Shown in pieces: positions 1 through 8,868 of a stretch of DNA of 64,000 nt; the first letter of the stretch is position 1; every line of letters starts with the position of its first letter. Origin of the DNA: Delftia sp. PS-11 (GTDB lineage Bacteria > Pseudomonadota > Gammaproteobacteria > Burkholderiales > Burkholderiaceae_C); contig NZ_JACSYA010000001.1 in the NCBI RefSeq assembly GCF_029870285.1, positions 252,441 through 316,440 on the forward strand, written 5' to 3'. Made by a program: the position numbers and the translations under genes. Under the pieces are notes generated by a model. The model was not told the DNA's origin, did no database searches, and saw only the letters and a list, made by a program, of their open reading frames with translations.

Positions 1-21
1 GGCCAGCTTGAGATTAAGCAT
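1..21 (-). CDS. pelE: Start of next pel gene (presumptive pelE), cut by window edge
   Basis: On the minus strand an ATG at 21..19 opens a frame reading M-L-N-L-K-L-A to the window edge and overlaps the last codons of pelD. In known Pel operons pelE, encoding an inner-membrane TPR protein, directly follows pelD, and such overlaps are usual. Only seven codons are visible, so the identity rests entirely on gene order. Confidence 0.45.
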
Positions 22-1417
22 GGCGCATCCTGCCGAGCTGTTCGAGCACGCTCAGGGCCGTGCGCTGTTCCAGCACGATGGTGTGGGGGAAGATTCCTGC
101 ATCAGCCAGCGAGGCAATGCCACGCTGCTCCAGCCAGCCCTCGATGCGGTTCAGATAGCCTTCCGCCGTGGCCTCGGTACCCAGGGGCATGAGAATGGCA
201 AGCACCTGGCGGCCATGGGACTCCATCAGCCAGGAGCGGTCCAGCATGCGCTCCAGACGCATGATCTGCTGCGCCATCTGCTCCTGTACCGCGGCCGGCG
301 ACAGTTCCATCGCGACGATCACGCTGCTCAGGCGGGCACTGCGGTTGACATGCTCCATGCGCTGCAGCTCAAAAGCAAAGGATGCGGGACAGCCCGGAAA
401 GGCCTGCAGCAACGGTGCGGCCAGGCTGTTGGCGGCCACGCTGTCGGTGAAATAGCCCAGCAGCAGGTTGATGGTCTGCAGGGTTTCTTCCTGCAGCGCG
501 AAAAACGGCATCTCCTCGACGAGCAGCAGCCCGTAGATCTCGCCCTCCAGATCGACCATGGGCGCCACCACCAGATAATGCGTGTGCTGGGTATCGGCCA
601 GGCTCTGGGAGACATGGCACAGCACGCGGCTGTCCAGCGCCTGGCGCACCAGCAGGTCCTGGGCGTGCACGGGCTGCGCGCCACCCAGCACGGCCATGGG
701 CTCGGTGCCGAGCACGCCATCGCGCACCGGCAGCAGGCTGGCCACGCTGATCTGGCAAAAGCGCGACAGCAGGTTGAGCAGGCTCTGGGCATCGCCCTCG
801 GCACCGCTGAGACCGCTGAGCACATGGATGGCATCGCGCATGGACACAGGCCGGCCGATCAGCTCCTGCTCCAGCCGGTCATGGGACAGGCGCAGCAGGT
901 AGTGCTGGCGGATCAGTTGCTCTGTGCGCTGGTCCGTGTACGCCTGTACCGTGCGCGCCCGGCGTATGCGCACGCGCCAGAGGCTGGAGATTTCGCCTGC
1001 GATCATGACAACGATCAGCCCGCCCAGAAAGTACTGGTCGGGGAAATGGGACAACGTCTCCCGGTTCAGCCCCAGCCAGCCCAGCAGCAGCACTCCCGCG
1101 GCAGACAGGCCAGCCACCGGCCCGTAGCGCAGCGCCACGATCAGGGGTGCCAGCCAGGCCCAGGGGAACTCGCCTCGCACCCACAGCGGGTCCTCGCTGC
1201 GCGCCAGCCAGCCGATCAGCAGGGCCAGCAGGGGCACGATCAGGGTTTCGCACACCACGACCCAGGGGCGCTCGCTGGTCTGTACCAGCAGTCCCAGCGG
1301 CGAACGCGCAAACTGCGCCGTGACACTGGCGCGGCGCGCAGTCTCCGGGCTGTGCTGCGAAGAGGACGGGGCTTGATCTGGCATGCCGGCGCTTTCCGTC
1401 GCGTGCTCAGCGGACAT
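14..1417 (-). CDS. pelD: PelD, c-di-GMP-binding inner-membrane activator of Pel synthesis
   Basis: 467 aa. PelD is the membrane receptor that switches on Pel polymerisation when it binds cyclic di-GMP. Hydrophobic segments lie at about residues 53-71, 88-118 and 130-146. They are followed by a linker helix, a GAF-like region (about 190-325) and a degenerate GGDEF-like domain (about 345-467). No GG(D/E)EF active site is present, but an RxxD inhibitory-site motif (R390-M-L-D393) is, which in the family is the c-di-GMP contact. The length is close to the Pseudomonas protein. The start overlaps the end of pelC by 11 nt, indicating translational coupling. Identification rests on architecture plus position after pelA-B-C. 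Confidence 0.9.
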   Translation of the reverse strand: MSAEHATESAGMPDQAPSSSQHSPETARRASVTAQFARSPLGLLVQTSERPWVVVCETLIVPLLALLIGWLARSEDPLWVRGEFPWAWLAPLIVALRYGPVAGLSAAGVLLLGWLGLNRETLSHFPDQYFLGGLIVVMIAGEISSLWRVRIRRARTVQAYTDQRTEQLIRQHYLLRLSHDRLEQELIGRPVSMRDAIHVLSGLSGAEGDAQSLLNLLSRFCQISVASLLPVRDGVLGTEPMAVLGGAQPVHAQDLLVRQALDSRVLCHVSQSLADTQHTHYLVVAPMVDLEGEIYGLLLVEEMPFFALQEETLQTINLLLGYFTDSVAANSLAAPLLQAFPGCPASFAFELQRMEHVNRSARLSSVIVAMELSPAAVQEQMAQQIMRLERMLDRSWLMESHGRQVLAILMPLGTEATAEGYLNRIEGWLEQRGIASLADAGIFPHTIVLEQRTALSVLEQLGRMRHA

Positions 1418-1958
1418 TTGCCAGGCCCGTGCCCAGCAGGTTGCGGATCAGCTTCTGGCCGACGGCAGACAGGGCCTCGCGGCTCCAGCCGCTTTGCCCG
1501 CCTGTGGCGCTCCACACGGTCGCGCCGCTGCCCACGTCCACGATTTCCAGCGCCACGCCCACGGCAGGCTCGCCATCGACGCCGACCTTGTAGCGCCATT
1601 CATCCACCGCCCCCACCAGGGCATAGCGCACGCCTTCATTGCGGGCCCATGCCAGCGCATCCTCACGGCGCTTGGCATCGCGGCCGTCGAACAGGGTCTC
1701 CTGCAACGCATCGCCCGTATAGCGTTTGACCGTCCCCACGCCCCGCGCATGCAGCAAGGCGGAGGCGATGGCGGCAGCACGGCTGCCAGCCATCGGGGTT
1801 TCCGTATGGTTGTCGAACGGCAGCACGGCCCAGCTGGCGTTGGCTTCGAGTGCAGGCGCTCTGCCCCGATCCACGGTGGAGCAGGCGGACAGCAGGCCCA
1901 GCAGGGCCACGCCCGCGAACAGGCGAAGGCGGGAAGCGGTAAAGCGGCGGTGTTTCAT
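1407..1958 (-). CDS. pelC: PelC, outer-membrane lipoprotein of the Pel secretion channel
   Basis: 183 aa. PelC forms a ring lipoprotein on the periplasmic face of the outer membrane that funnels Pel to the PelB porin. The N-terminus is a lipoprotein signal with lipobox L-L-S-A-C and Cys26 as the lipidation site. The mature part is a compact alpha/beta domain of the size expected for the family (about 150-160 aa). It sits 27 nt after pelB and overlaps pelD. The weak sequence conservation of PelC means context carries much of the call. Confidence 0.85.
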   Translation of the reverse strand: MKHRRFTASRLRLFAGVALLGLLSACSTVDRGRAPALEANASWAVLPFDNHTETPMAGSRAAAIASALLHARGVGTVKRYTGDALQETLFDGRDAKRREDALAWARNEGVRYALVGAVDEWRYKVGVDGEPAVGVALEIVDVGSGATVWSATGGQSGWSREALSAVGQKLIRNLLGTGLANVR

Positions 1959-1985
1959 GGGGGCTCCTGGGTATCTTGGATGTCT

Positions 1986-4900
1986 TCAGTAGTGGAGGCG
2001 GTAGTTGATCTGCAGCTCCCGGGTATTGCCCGTGATGCCCAGGCCCGACCTGGACCATCCCAGGCCCAGCGCCAGATGGTCCGGGCCGAGCACGCTGGTG
2101 GCCAGTCCGAGCCCGAGGTCGTAGCCCACGCCATTGATGCTGTGGTGGGTCAGGGCCAGCCGGGCAAAAGGCCGCAGCGCACGGGAATACTGCTGCGCAT
2201 AACCCATATTGAGCAGCAGTTGCAGCCCCGAATAGCGGAAGCTGCGCGGCAGCCGGTAGTCCACGGCCTGCGCCTCGCCAGGCGACGGCTCGCGCGGTGC
2301 ACCGGCATCGCCCCCCTCTCTCGGCGAGGCGTCGCGCTGGCTGTAGCCATGCCAGGATGTGAAGCCACCCCACTGCACCAGCGGTGCCTCGCTGCGGTAG
2401 GTATGCAGATACTGCAACATGGCATGGCGGCCGGAGCCCAGGCTCTCACCCGTCTGCACACGGTAGCGCTCGGCCGCCAGCTCCAGACTGACCTGATCGA
2501 GGCGGGACAGCCGGTAGGTGGCGCCGACCGCCAGCCGGTCCTTCATGCCGCCCATGCGAAGCTCCAGCGTGTCCTGCGTGGGCAAATCGCGGCCCAGCGA
2601 CAGCTGCAGGCTCAGCCGGTTGTCCACCTGGTAGCTGTGCGAAAGCTGCACGGGCGTGTAGCTGCCAAGGCTTTCGCGCCGGCCCAGCATGAACTCGGTG
2701 GTCGATGACGGCAGCTTGCGTGTCAGGCGCAGGCTCACGCCGCGCTCGGTCGGCAGCACGCGTACGGGCGCGCCTTCCTGGGCATGGCGTTCGAGCTGCT
2801 CGGCAGCGATATCCAGCGACCAGCGGGGATCCAGGGCCAGATGCCAGTTCAGGCGCTGCTGCTGCTCGACAATGCTGTCCATGCGCAGGCTGCGCAGCTG
2901 CAGTCCGCCGGTGTCGCTGAAGGCCAGCAGCTGCTCGGTCAGCGCCAGATGCAGCGGATCATCGTCGGGCTGATCCTGCTGGGTCTCGAAGGCGGCGGTC
3001 TGCGCCAGCCGGACATCGCCCGTGAGCGCTGCCGCGTTGACCCGGTCATAGCGGGGCAGCGCCTCGTCGAAACGTTCGAGCAGTTGCCCGGCCTCGGCCA
3101 CATCCTTGCCGGCCAGGGCCACCGTGATCTCCGCCCACAACGGCCGGTTGCCCGGTTTTGCACGCCCGCGCGCGTACTGCTGCCAGAGAAATCCGCGCTC
3201 TGCCGAATACTCGCCACGCTCCTGCAGCCAGGCGATGGCCAGTTCGGCTGCCGCATCGGAATGCATGCGCCGCCCGCCCTGCCGGTCCAGGCGCATCAGT
3301 TCACGCAGCAGGGCCAGCTCCTCCTCGCCCTTGGACTGGAACAGCATCAGACGATTGCGGGCCTGGCGCTGCACTTCGTCCAGCCCCTCGTCCGTCAGCC
3401 AGGGGTGGGCTGCCAGCGGGGCCGTCCCCTGCGCCTCGCGGACACGGGCCATCTCGCGCGACCAGACCTGCCGGCGCAGGCGCCAGGCCAGATCCGACTG
3501 CTGGTTCTGCTCCAGCGCATCGGCATACAGCATCAGCCACAGGAAATCACCCTCGTGCTCGGCACGCTGGGGCTGCAGGTAACGCTGCAACGCCACTGCC
3601 GGGCGGGACAGCGCCATATAGGCCGCGCCCAGCGCAGTATGCATGGCAGCATCCTGGGCCCAGGCAGGCTCGACCGTGGCCAGCAGCAGCTTGAGTGCCG
3701 AAGCGTTCTGCACATCGATCAGCAGCCAGAGCATGGCCTGGCGCATGGGCACGGAGCCGGGGTCCAGGGCCAGCCCTCTTTCGAGGGCCTGCATGGCTTT
3801 GCCCGGCTGGCCCGTACGCTGGAGATAGGTGCCCGCCACCTGGAAAAAGGTCGGCTCGCGCTGCAATAGCACGGCCAGATCCGGATCGGCCTCGATGCGC
3901 TTGAACTGCAGCCCGAGTTGCACCCAGTCCTGCAGGTCCTGCAGCAGATACAGGGCCAGGGACATATGGCGGATCTCATGGAACTGCTCCCAGGCCTGCA
4001 ACGCCATATGCGCCGCTTCGCGCCGGTCGCTGCGGCGCAGCAGCTGTATCAGTTCATCGTAGTCACGCACATCCGCATGGGGTGTCTGCAGCAGACGCCG
4101 GTAGGCCTGCAGCTTCAGTGCCTCGTTGCGCTGCTGCAAGGCCAGGTCACCGAGCAGCCGCCAGTAGTCGCCCTCGTCCGGCATGTCAGGGGGAATGCGC
4201 GACTGCGCATCCTCCAGCCAGCTCAGGCCCAGCGCAGCCTCGCCCCGGATCAGTGCCAGCACGGCAGCAGGCATGGCATGGGCAGGCGTGCGCTGCGCAG
4301 GGTCCTGGAGCACGAGCTTCCACGCGTCCAGCGCGATATCGGCACGGTCGGCGCGCTCTGCCAGTTGCGCCAGCAGGATGCGGGCCTGCACCGTCGTGCC
4401 ATGGGCCTGCAGGTAGGCGATGGCCTCGCCCGGATTGGCCTGGCGCTCGTAGGCATCGACAAGCGCCTGCTGCAGCGCGAAGTCCTGGGGGCGGCGTTCA
4501 AGCTGGTGGCGCAGGCCGGCGATCAGCGCGCGGTCATCGAACAGGCCGGGAGCCAGCTGCATCACGGCCTGCCATGCATCCTCGCGTCCCGTAGCCTGGG
4601 CAATCGCCAGCCAGCTGTCCAGCGCCATCTGCTGGCGCCCGGACCATTGCGACACCTTGGCCAGGCGCTCCCGCCAGGCCATGTCCCTGGGGGACTGACG
4701 AACCGCAGCAGAGGCCACACGCCAGGCATCCTCGACATTGCTGTTTTCCAGGAATACCTCGTAGCCCAGCAGGTAGGTCTTGTCGTCAAATGCCAGTCCT
4801 GGCCCAGGCTTGCGGCCCGGCTCCGCCACGTCGGCAGTACGCACCATGCGCCACCCCTGAGCCTGAAAAACCGCCGGCTGCAGCGCCCAGGCGCCATCAT

Positions 4901-5843
4901 CGGCAATGCCCGCCGCATCGGAGCCGGTATCGGGGCCGGCATCAGCAAGCTGCATCTGTTGCCATTGCTGCAGCAGCGACAGCTGCAGCAACTGCTTGGC
5001 ATAGCGCTCGGCCTCGGCCCGGTCGCCTGCGGCACGCGCCAGGGCAATGAGACGGCGCAGCGTATCCGGATCGTTGCCCAGCAATGGCTGCTGCTCGCGT
5101 GCCAGCGCCAATGCCTGCGCAGCGCGGTTGCCCGCCTGCAGAACCTGCAGCGCCTGCCACATGTAGCTGCGCGACTGCTGCGGGTCATCGGCTGTCTCGC
5201 TGGCCTTGCGCAGCAGAGCGGCTGCGTCCTCGTACATCGACAGGCCCAGTGCCTGCCCGGCAGCCGCTGCATAAATGCCGGCCTGCAGGTTGGCCGCCGA
5301 CTGATGCTGCGCGACCTCCTCGAAAATGGACAAAGCCAGCGCTTTGTCACCCAGCGCCAGCGCAGCAGAGGCCATGAACAGAGACTGTGCGCTGCCCATA
5401 CCCTTGCGCGGAACGGCAGCCAGCGCCTGAAGCACTGGCTCGGCCGGCGGCGCAACACCGCCCAGGGCCTTGGCCTGCTCATAATCCCGGTACAGCGATT
5501 GCCAATGCTCCCAGGCTTGCGCACGGGCCCGCTCTTCAGCGCTGGGCACGGCCTGCGCGCGGGCCTGTTCCTCGGCCTTGCGCTGGGCATCGATGCGCTG
5601 CTGCTTGGCTGTCAGCAGGTTTTTCAGGTGCTCGCTGTCGGGCTCGCTCTTGAGCAGATTGGTCAGATAGCTGAGCGAAAGCTCGGAGTCATCGCGGCTG
5701 TCGGACAGCCTGCGCTCCAGATCCCGCTTGGGATACAGCATCCACAACGCACCGCCAATCAGCACTGCAAACAGCGCAATCAGCCATGCGGGAACGGTGG
5801 TCGGGCGTTCAGCGCGCACCGCATTGCGCTTGGAATTGAGCAC
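1986..5843 (-). CDS. pelB: PelB, TPR scaffold and outer-membrane porin for Pel export
   Basis: About 1285 aa from a GTG at 5843. PelB has one N-terminal membrane anchor (residues ~18-40 here), a long periplasmic TPR superhelix that binds PelA, and a C-terminal beta-barrel through which the polymer leaves. The sequence shows this order: the anchor, roughly 800 residues of Ala/Leu/Gln-rich helical repeats, and a last ~330 residues with alternating strands ending in an aromatic residue. The start is uncertain. The frame stays open to a TTG at 5927, deep inside pelA, while the GTG at 5843 gives a short basic leader before the membrane segment. No strong ribosome-binding site supports either. The gene overlaps the 3' end of pelA. 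Confidence 0.88.
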   Translation of the reverse strand: MLNSKRNAVRAERPTTVPAWLIALFAVLIGGALWMLYPKRDLERRLSDSRDDSELSLSYLTNLLKSEPDSEHLKNLLTAKQQRIDAQRKAEEQARAQAVPSAEERARAQAWEHWQSLYRDYEQAKALGGVAPPAEPVLQALAAVPRKGMGSAQSLFMASAALALGDKALALSIFEEVAQHQSAANLQAGIYAAAAGQALGLSMYEDAAALLRKASETADDPQQSRSYMWQALQVLQAGNRAAQALALAREQQPLLGNDPDTLRRLIALARAAGDRAEAERYAKQLLQLSLLQQWQQMQLADAGPDTGSDAAGIADDGAWALQPAVFQAQGWRMVRTADVAEPGRKPGPGLAFDDKTYLLGYEVFLENSNVEDAWRVASAAVRQSPRDMAWRERLAKVSQWSGRQQMALDSWLAIAQATGREDAWQAVMQLAPGLFDDRALIAGLRHQLERRPQDFALQQALVDAYERQANPGEAIAYLQAHGTTVQARILLAQLAERADRADIALDAWKLVLQDPAQRTPAHAMPAAVLALIRGEAALGLSWLEDAQSRIPPDMPDEGDYWRLLGDLALQQRNEALKLQAYRRLLQTPHADVRDYDELIQLLRRSDRREAAHMALQAWEQFHEIRHMSLALYLLQDLQDWVQLGLQFKRIEADPDLAVLLQREPTFFQVAGTYLQRTGQPGKAMQALERGLALDPGSVPMRQAMLWLLIDVQNASALKLLLATVEPAWAQDAAMHTALGAAYMALSRPAVALQRYLQPQRAEHEGDFLWLMLYADALEQNQQSDLAWRLRRQVWSREMARVREAQGTAPLAAHPWLTDEGLDEVQRQARNRLMLFQSKGEEELALLRELMRLDRQGGRRMHSDAAAELAIAWLQERGEYSAERGFLWQQYARGRAKPGNRPLWAEITVALAGKDVAEAGQLLERFDEALPRYDRVNAAALTGDVRLAQTAAFETQQDQPDDDPLHLALTEQLLAFSDTGGLQLRSLRMDSIVEQQQRLNWHLALDPRWSLDIAAEQLERHAQEGAPVRVLPTERGVSLRLTRKLPSSTTEFMLGRRESLGSYTPVQLSHSYQVDNRLSLQLSLGRDLPTQDTLELRMGGMKDRLAVGATYRLSRLDQVSLELAAERYRVQTGESLGSGRHAMLQYLHTYRSEAPLVQWGGFTSWHGYSQRDASPREGGDAGAPREPSPGEAQAVDYRLPRSFRYSGLQLLLNMGYAQQYSRALRPFARLALTHHSINGVGYDLGLGLATSVLGPDHLALGLGWSRSGLGITGNTRELQINYRLHY

Positions 5844-8640
5844 GGGTTTCGGTAGTTCTGAAGGAGCGGATACCCTGCGGATCCGAGGAGGAGGCCGTGT
5901 CCACGGCCATGGAACGGGACGCGCCAAGCGGGCTCAGCGAACAGCCTGGCGGCAGGAACATGCGCAACTCCAGCGGCATGTGCCCCTGGAGCGCAAAGCG
6001 CAGGCTGCCATCGGCCTGGGGGAGCCATTGCGACAGGCGGGCATTGGCATCGACCAGATAAGGCTGCGGCATCGCCTGGCCTGCGCCGTCCGCTGGCGCG
6101 GACACAGCCAGATGGCCTACGCCCGAGGCCAGATGCAGGTAATGGCCATCCACGCCCTGGACATATCCGGCAATGCCCTCGCTGCCAGCCAGCACAGGCA
6201 CGCCCAGGGATGGCGGCATACGCAGCGTGCGCAGCCGGCCCGGTCCACGCAGGCGCCAGCCCCGGGCATCGCGGCCCACTGCGAACTCATAGAAATCCTG
6301 CACCTTGCGGATGTACTCCGAGCCATAGACTGGGTGCAGGCGCCTGGCCTGGGCCCACTGATAGACCTTGTGCAAGGCCTTGAGGCTGGCCTGCTTGCTG
6401 GCCGTGTATGAGTGGTAATAGATATCGACAGCCTTGAGCCGGCGCGGCGCATCGGTCATCTCGAAGGTCTCGATGACGCGCTCGAAGCCGTAGAAAGGAC
6501 CCTGCCAAAGGTTGGTGTAGATGTTCTCGTTGGTGATGGGGGCATAGACCTGCACATGCCCGCCCTTGACCAGTCCCCAGCTGCGCACCTTGGTCAGCGA
6601 GGGATTGCTGCGGGTGATCGAAGTGTCGCCGCCATTCATGTTCAGCAGGCCTGCTGCGTCCGCCATGGCCAGGGCCTCGGTGTTCGGGGAGGTGTTGCCT
6701 GACCACAGGAACACCTGCACGGGCTTGCCAGCAGGTGCCAGGCGTTCACGGATGTAATCGACCGACCCCGTGATTTCGCGATGGAGGTCCATCTCGTAGC
6801 CGGGAATCTGCAGGTGCAGATCCACCTCCTTGCCCTCTTCTGAATCCTTGGGCGCTGCCGTTGCCGGATCCCAGATGAACGGGTGGCTGTAGGAATGGCT
6901 GGCGATCTCGACATGGGGCATGGCAAAGATGCGCCGGGCAACGTCTTCTAGCTGGGGAGACCATTGCGGGTACAGCCCCTGGGGAGAAATTTCGGATTCG
7001 ATGACCGAGATGGTGTGCGGAATCCGGTAGCGCTCCAGGACATCGCGGCGCAGCACTTCTCCAGCAAATGGCGCGCCAGGCAGCTCCGCACGGGAGGGGA
7101 ATCCGTCGCCATCGACATGGGCCAGCAGCAGGCGGCGGCCGTTTTCAGTGGTCACATCGGGAACAGGAAAATCCGCCAGCCGCAGAGACTCACGCAGCAG
7201 CGCAAAGGGGTCGATGACCCAGCGTGGCTGGCCCGTGCCCGGCACATCGGCCACCAGATAGGGGGCGAGCACAAAACCGCCCCAGGGGGTGATGGCAGCA
7301 GAAACGAACCGGCGCTTCTTGGCATCTTCAAACGCCAGGAGCAGGCGGCTTTGAGAGGCCATCTGCGGTGCCAGCTCCCAGCCCTCGTAATCATGGCCCG
7401 GCTCGGACGGCTGTATCTCCAGCCCCACCATGGGCGCCTGCCGGGCCTGGCGCATCGGCAGTGCCGGCAGCGTCTCCGTGCTGCGCATGCCCAGCAGCCG
7501 TGACATGGCGCGATCTTCCACGAAACCCAGCGTGTTGAGCACCAGCAGCGGCATGCCCTGCTCCACCTGGCCTGTAAGCCACTGGCGCAGTGGCCTGGCG
7601 CGCATGCCCGGCACCGCACCGCCAAACCAGCTGACCACGCCCGCATAGCGGTCGCGCGATACATCCTTGGGCAGCGGTTCGCGCACATCGGCATAGTCGG
7701 CGATGTAACCCATGTAGTTGAGCGGCATCTCCAGGAACCGGTGGGCCGCCACGGTATTGATGGAGCGGTGCTCGTCGCCGTTGTACAAAATCAGCACCCG
7801 GCGGGCGACAGGCTCCACCGCGCCGACGCCCAATGTCTGCAAACCGGCGTCCGATACCCAGGCGATGAAGCCCAGCTGCTCGATGCGCCGTGCAGCCTCT
7901 CGTGCAGTGGCACGGTCATGCGGCGGCACGTAATCGATGGACAGCACCTGCAGCCCATCGCGCTCGCGGATGGTCTGCAACTGCTGCAGCAGCCATGCAC
8001 GGTCCTGCTCGGGAACCTTCACATAACGCTTGAGATTGGCATCCCAGCCCTGGTACAGCGACTCGGCCGCCACCATCTGCACCTTGTCGCGCACACGCGG
8101 CACGATCTCGAAGCCGCGGTTGAGGATCAGGCGGATGCCGGGAAAGCGCTGGTGCAGTGTCTCGATGACCCGCACCAGCCCCTCTTGCTGCGCCGTTTCG
8201 TCGTAGCGCGCAGCCAGACGGTAGGAGTCGAGCGTATCGAGGAAAAAACCCCTGTAGCCTTTGGCCCACAGCGGCGCAATCACTTCATCCGCGAAAAAGG
8301 CCGGCCACTGCGCCGGGGTCTGGTCGAGCACGACGGACTGCCAGGCGCCGTTGCGCGCCAACTTCCACTGCGGCGGGATCTTGCCAAAGTAATCGCGCCC
8401 GGGCTGCACCTCCGCCACGGAGGCATAGGCATACAGCTCACTGCCGGGCGCCTGCTGCCGGAATTTCACAGGGTCATAGCCATGGCCCGGCTCGATCACG
8501 GCGATGTCGTACAGGCTCAGCTCGCTCAGCGAGGCCCTGCTGCCGTAGTAAACGGCCACAGCAGGCTGTGCCGCATGGACCCATGCGCTGCACAGCAGCC
8601 CTAATAGCAGCATGCAGCCGCGCAGCCAAGCCTTCAACAT
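5809..8640 (-). CDS. pelA: PelA, periplasmic Pel hydrolase/deacetylase
   Basis: 943 aa. PelA trims and de-N-acetylates the GalNAc-rich Pel polymer in the periplasm. Order seen: signal peptide (1-23); a TIM-barrel glycoside-hydrolase domain (about 25-270, with F-L-D-T-L-D-S-Y near 133-140 and an acidic A-A-E-S at 191-194); a reductase-like alpha/beta region (about 280-400); and a CE4-like deacetylase domain. That domain has H-V-D-G-D-G at 508-513 and S-H-S-Y-S-H-P-F at 581-588, matching the Asp-His-His metal site of PelA deacetylases. The start is supported by AAGGAGAGG just upstream. First gene of the operon; the promoter must lie in the 228-nt gap to the epimerase. Confidence 0.93.
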   Translation of the reverse strand: MLKAWLRGCMLLLGLLCSAWVHAAQPAVAVYYGSRASLSELSLYDIAVIEPGHGYDPVKFRQQAPGSELYAYASVAEVQPGRDYFGKIPPQWKLARNGAWQSVVLDQTPAQWPAFFADEVIAPLWAKGYRGFFLDTLDSYRLAARYDETAQQEGLVRVIETLHQRFPGIRLILNRGFEIVPRVRDKVQMVAAESLYQGWDANLKRYVKVPEQDRAWLLQQLQTIRERDGLQVLSIDYVPPHDRATAREAARRIEQLGFIAWVSDAGLQTLGVGAVEPVARRVLILYNGDEHRSINTVAAHRFLEMPLNYMGYIADYADVREPLPKDVSRDRYAGVVSWFGGAVPGMRARPLRQWLTGQVEQGMPLLVLNTLGFVEDRAMSRLLGMRSTETLPALPMRQARQAPMVGLEIQPSEPGHDYEGWELAPQMASQSRLLLAFEDAKKRRFVSAAITPWGGFVLAPYLVADVPGTGQPRWVIDPFALLRESLRLADFPVPDVTTENGRRLLLAHVDGDGFPSRAELPGAPFAGEVLRRDVLERYRIPHTISVIESEISPQGLYPQWSPQLEDVARRIFAMPHVEIASHSYSHPFIWDPATAAPKDSEEGKEVDLHLQIPGYEMDLHREITGSVDYIRERLAPAGKPVQVFLWSGNTSPNTEALAMADAAGLLNMNGGDTSITRSNPSLTKVRSWGLVKGGHVQVYAPITNENIYTNLWQGPFYGFERVIETFEMTDAPRRLKAVDIYYHSYTASKQASLKALHKVYQWAQARRLHPVYGSEYIRKVQDFYEFAVGRDARGWRLRGPGRLRTLRMPPSLGVPVLAGSEGIAGYVQGVDGHYLHLASGVGHLAVSAPADGAGQAMPQPYLVDANARLSQWLPQADGSLRFALQGHMPLELRMFLPPGCSLSPLGASRSMAVDTASSSDPQGIRSFRTTETRAQFQAQCGAR

Positions 8641-8868
8641 GCCTCTCCTTGTCTATGGGCGCAGGATGATAGCCATTTTGTATTAATCACACACAATTGC
8701 TTGAAAAATACTCACAAAGTTCACAGAAATTTGCCATTCAAACTGACAATGCATTTTCGGACAAGCTGCACATTTCTTGATTTTTTGCGCAATGGCAGTG
8801 ACTGCAGGCAGGCAAGCACCCTGGTTGTGGTGATACTCGCAAGGCAACACCACTAGCGAGAGATATCC
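8641..8868. promoter_or_regulatory. Divergent AT-rich promoter region between pelA and the epimerase
   Basis: This 228-nt gap is strikingly A+T-rich in its left two thirds compared with the flanking genes, as expected for a divergent promoter. On the pelA strand a TATCAT hexamer lies about 30 nt before the start codon and could be a -10 element, but no well-spaced -35 is clear. On the other strand GATACT at 8832-8837 precedes the epimerase start by about 30 nt. No convincing operator was recognised. Confidence 0.5.

Noticed and set aside
3918..5855. Long plus-strand open frames across pelB, as well as those opposite pelA and pelD
   Set aside because: Low-complexity Gln/Arg/Leu products without motifs, fully overlapping well-supported pel genes on the other strand.
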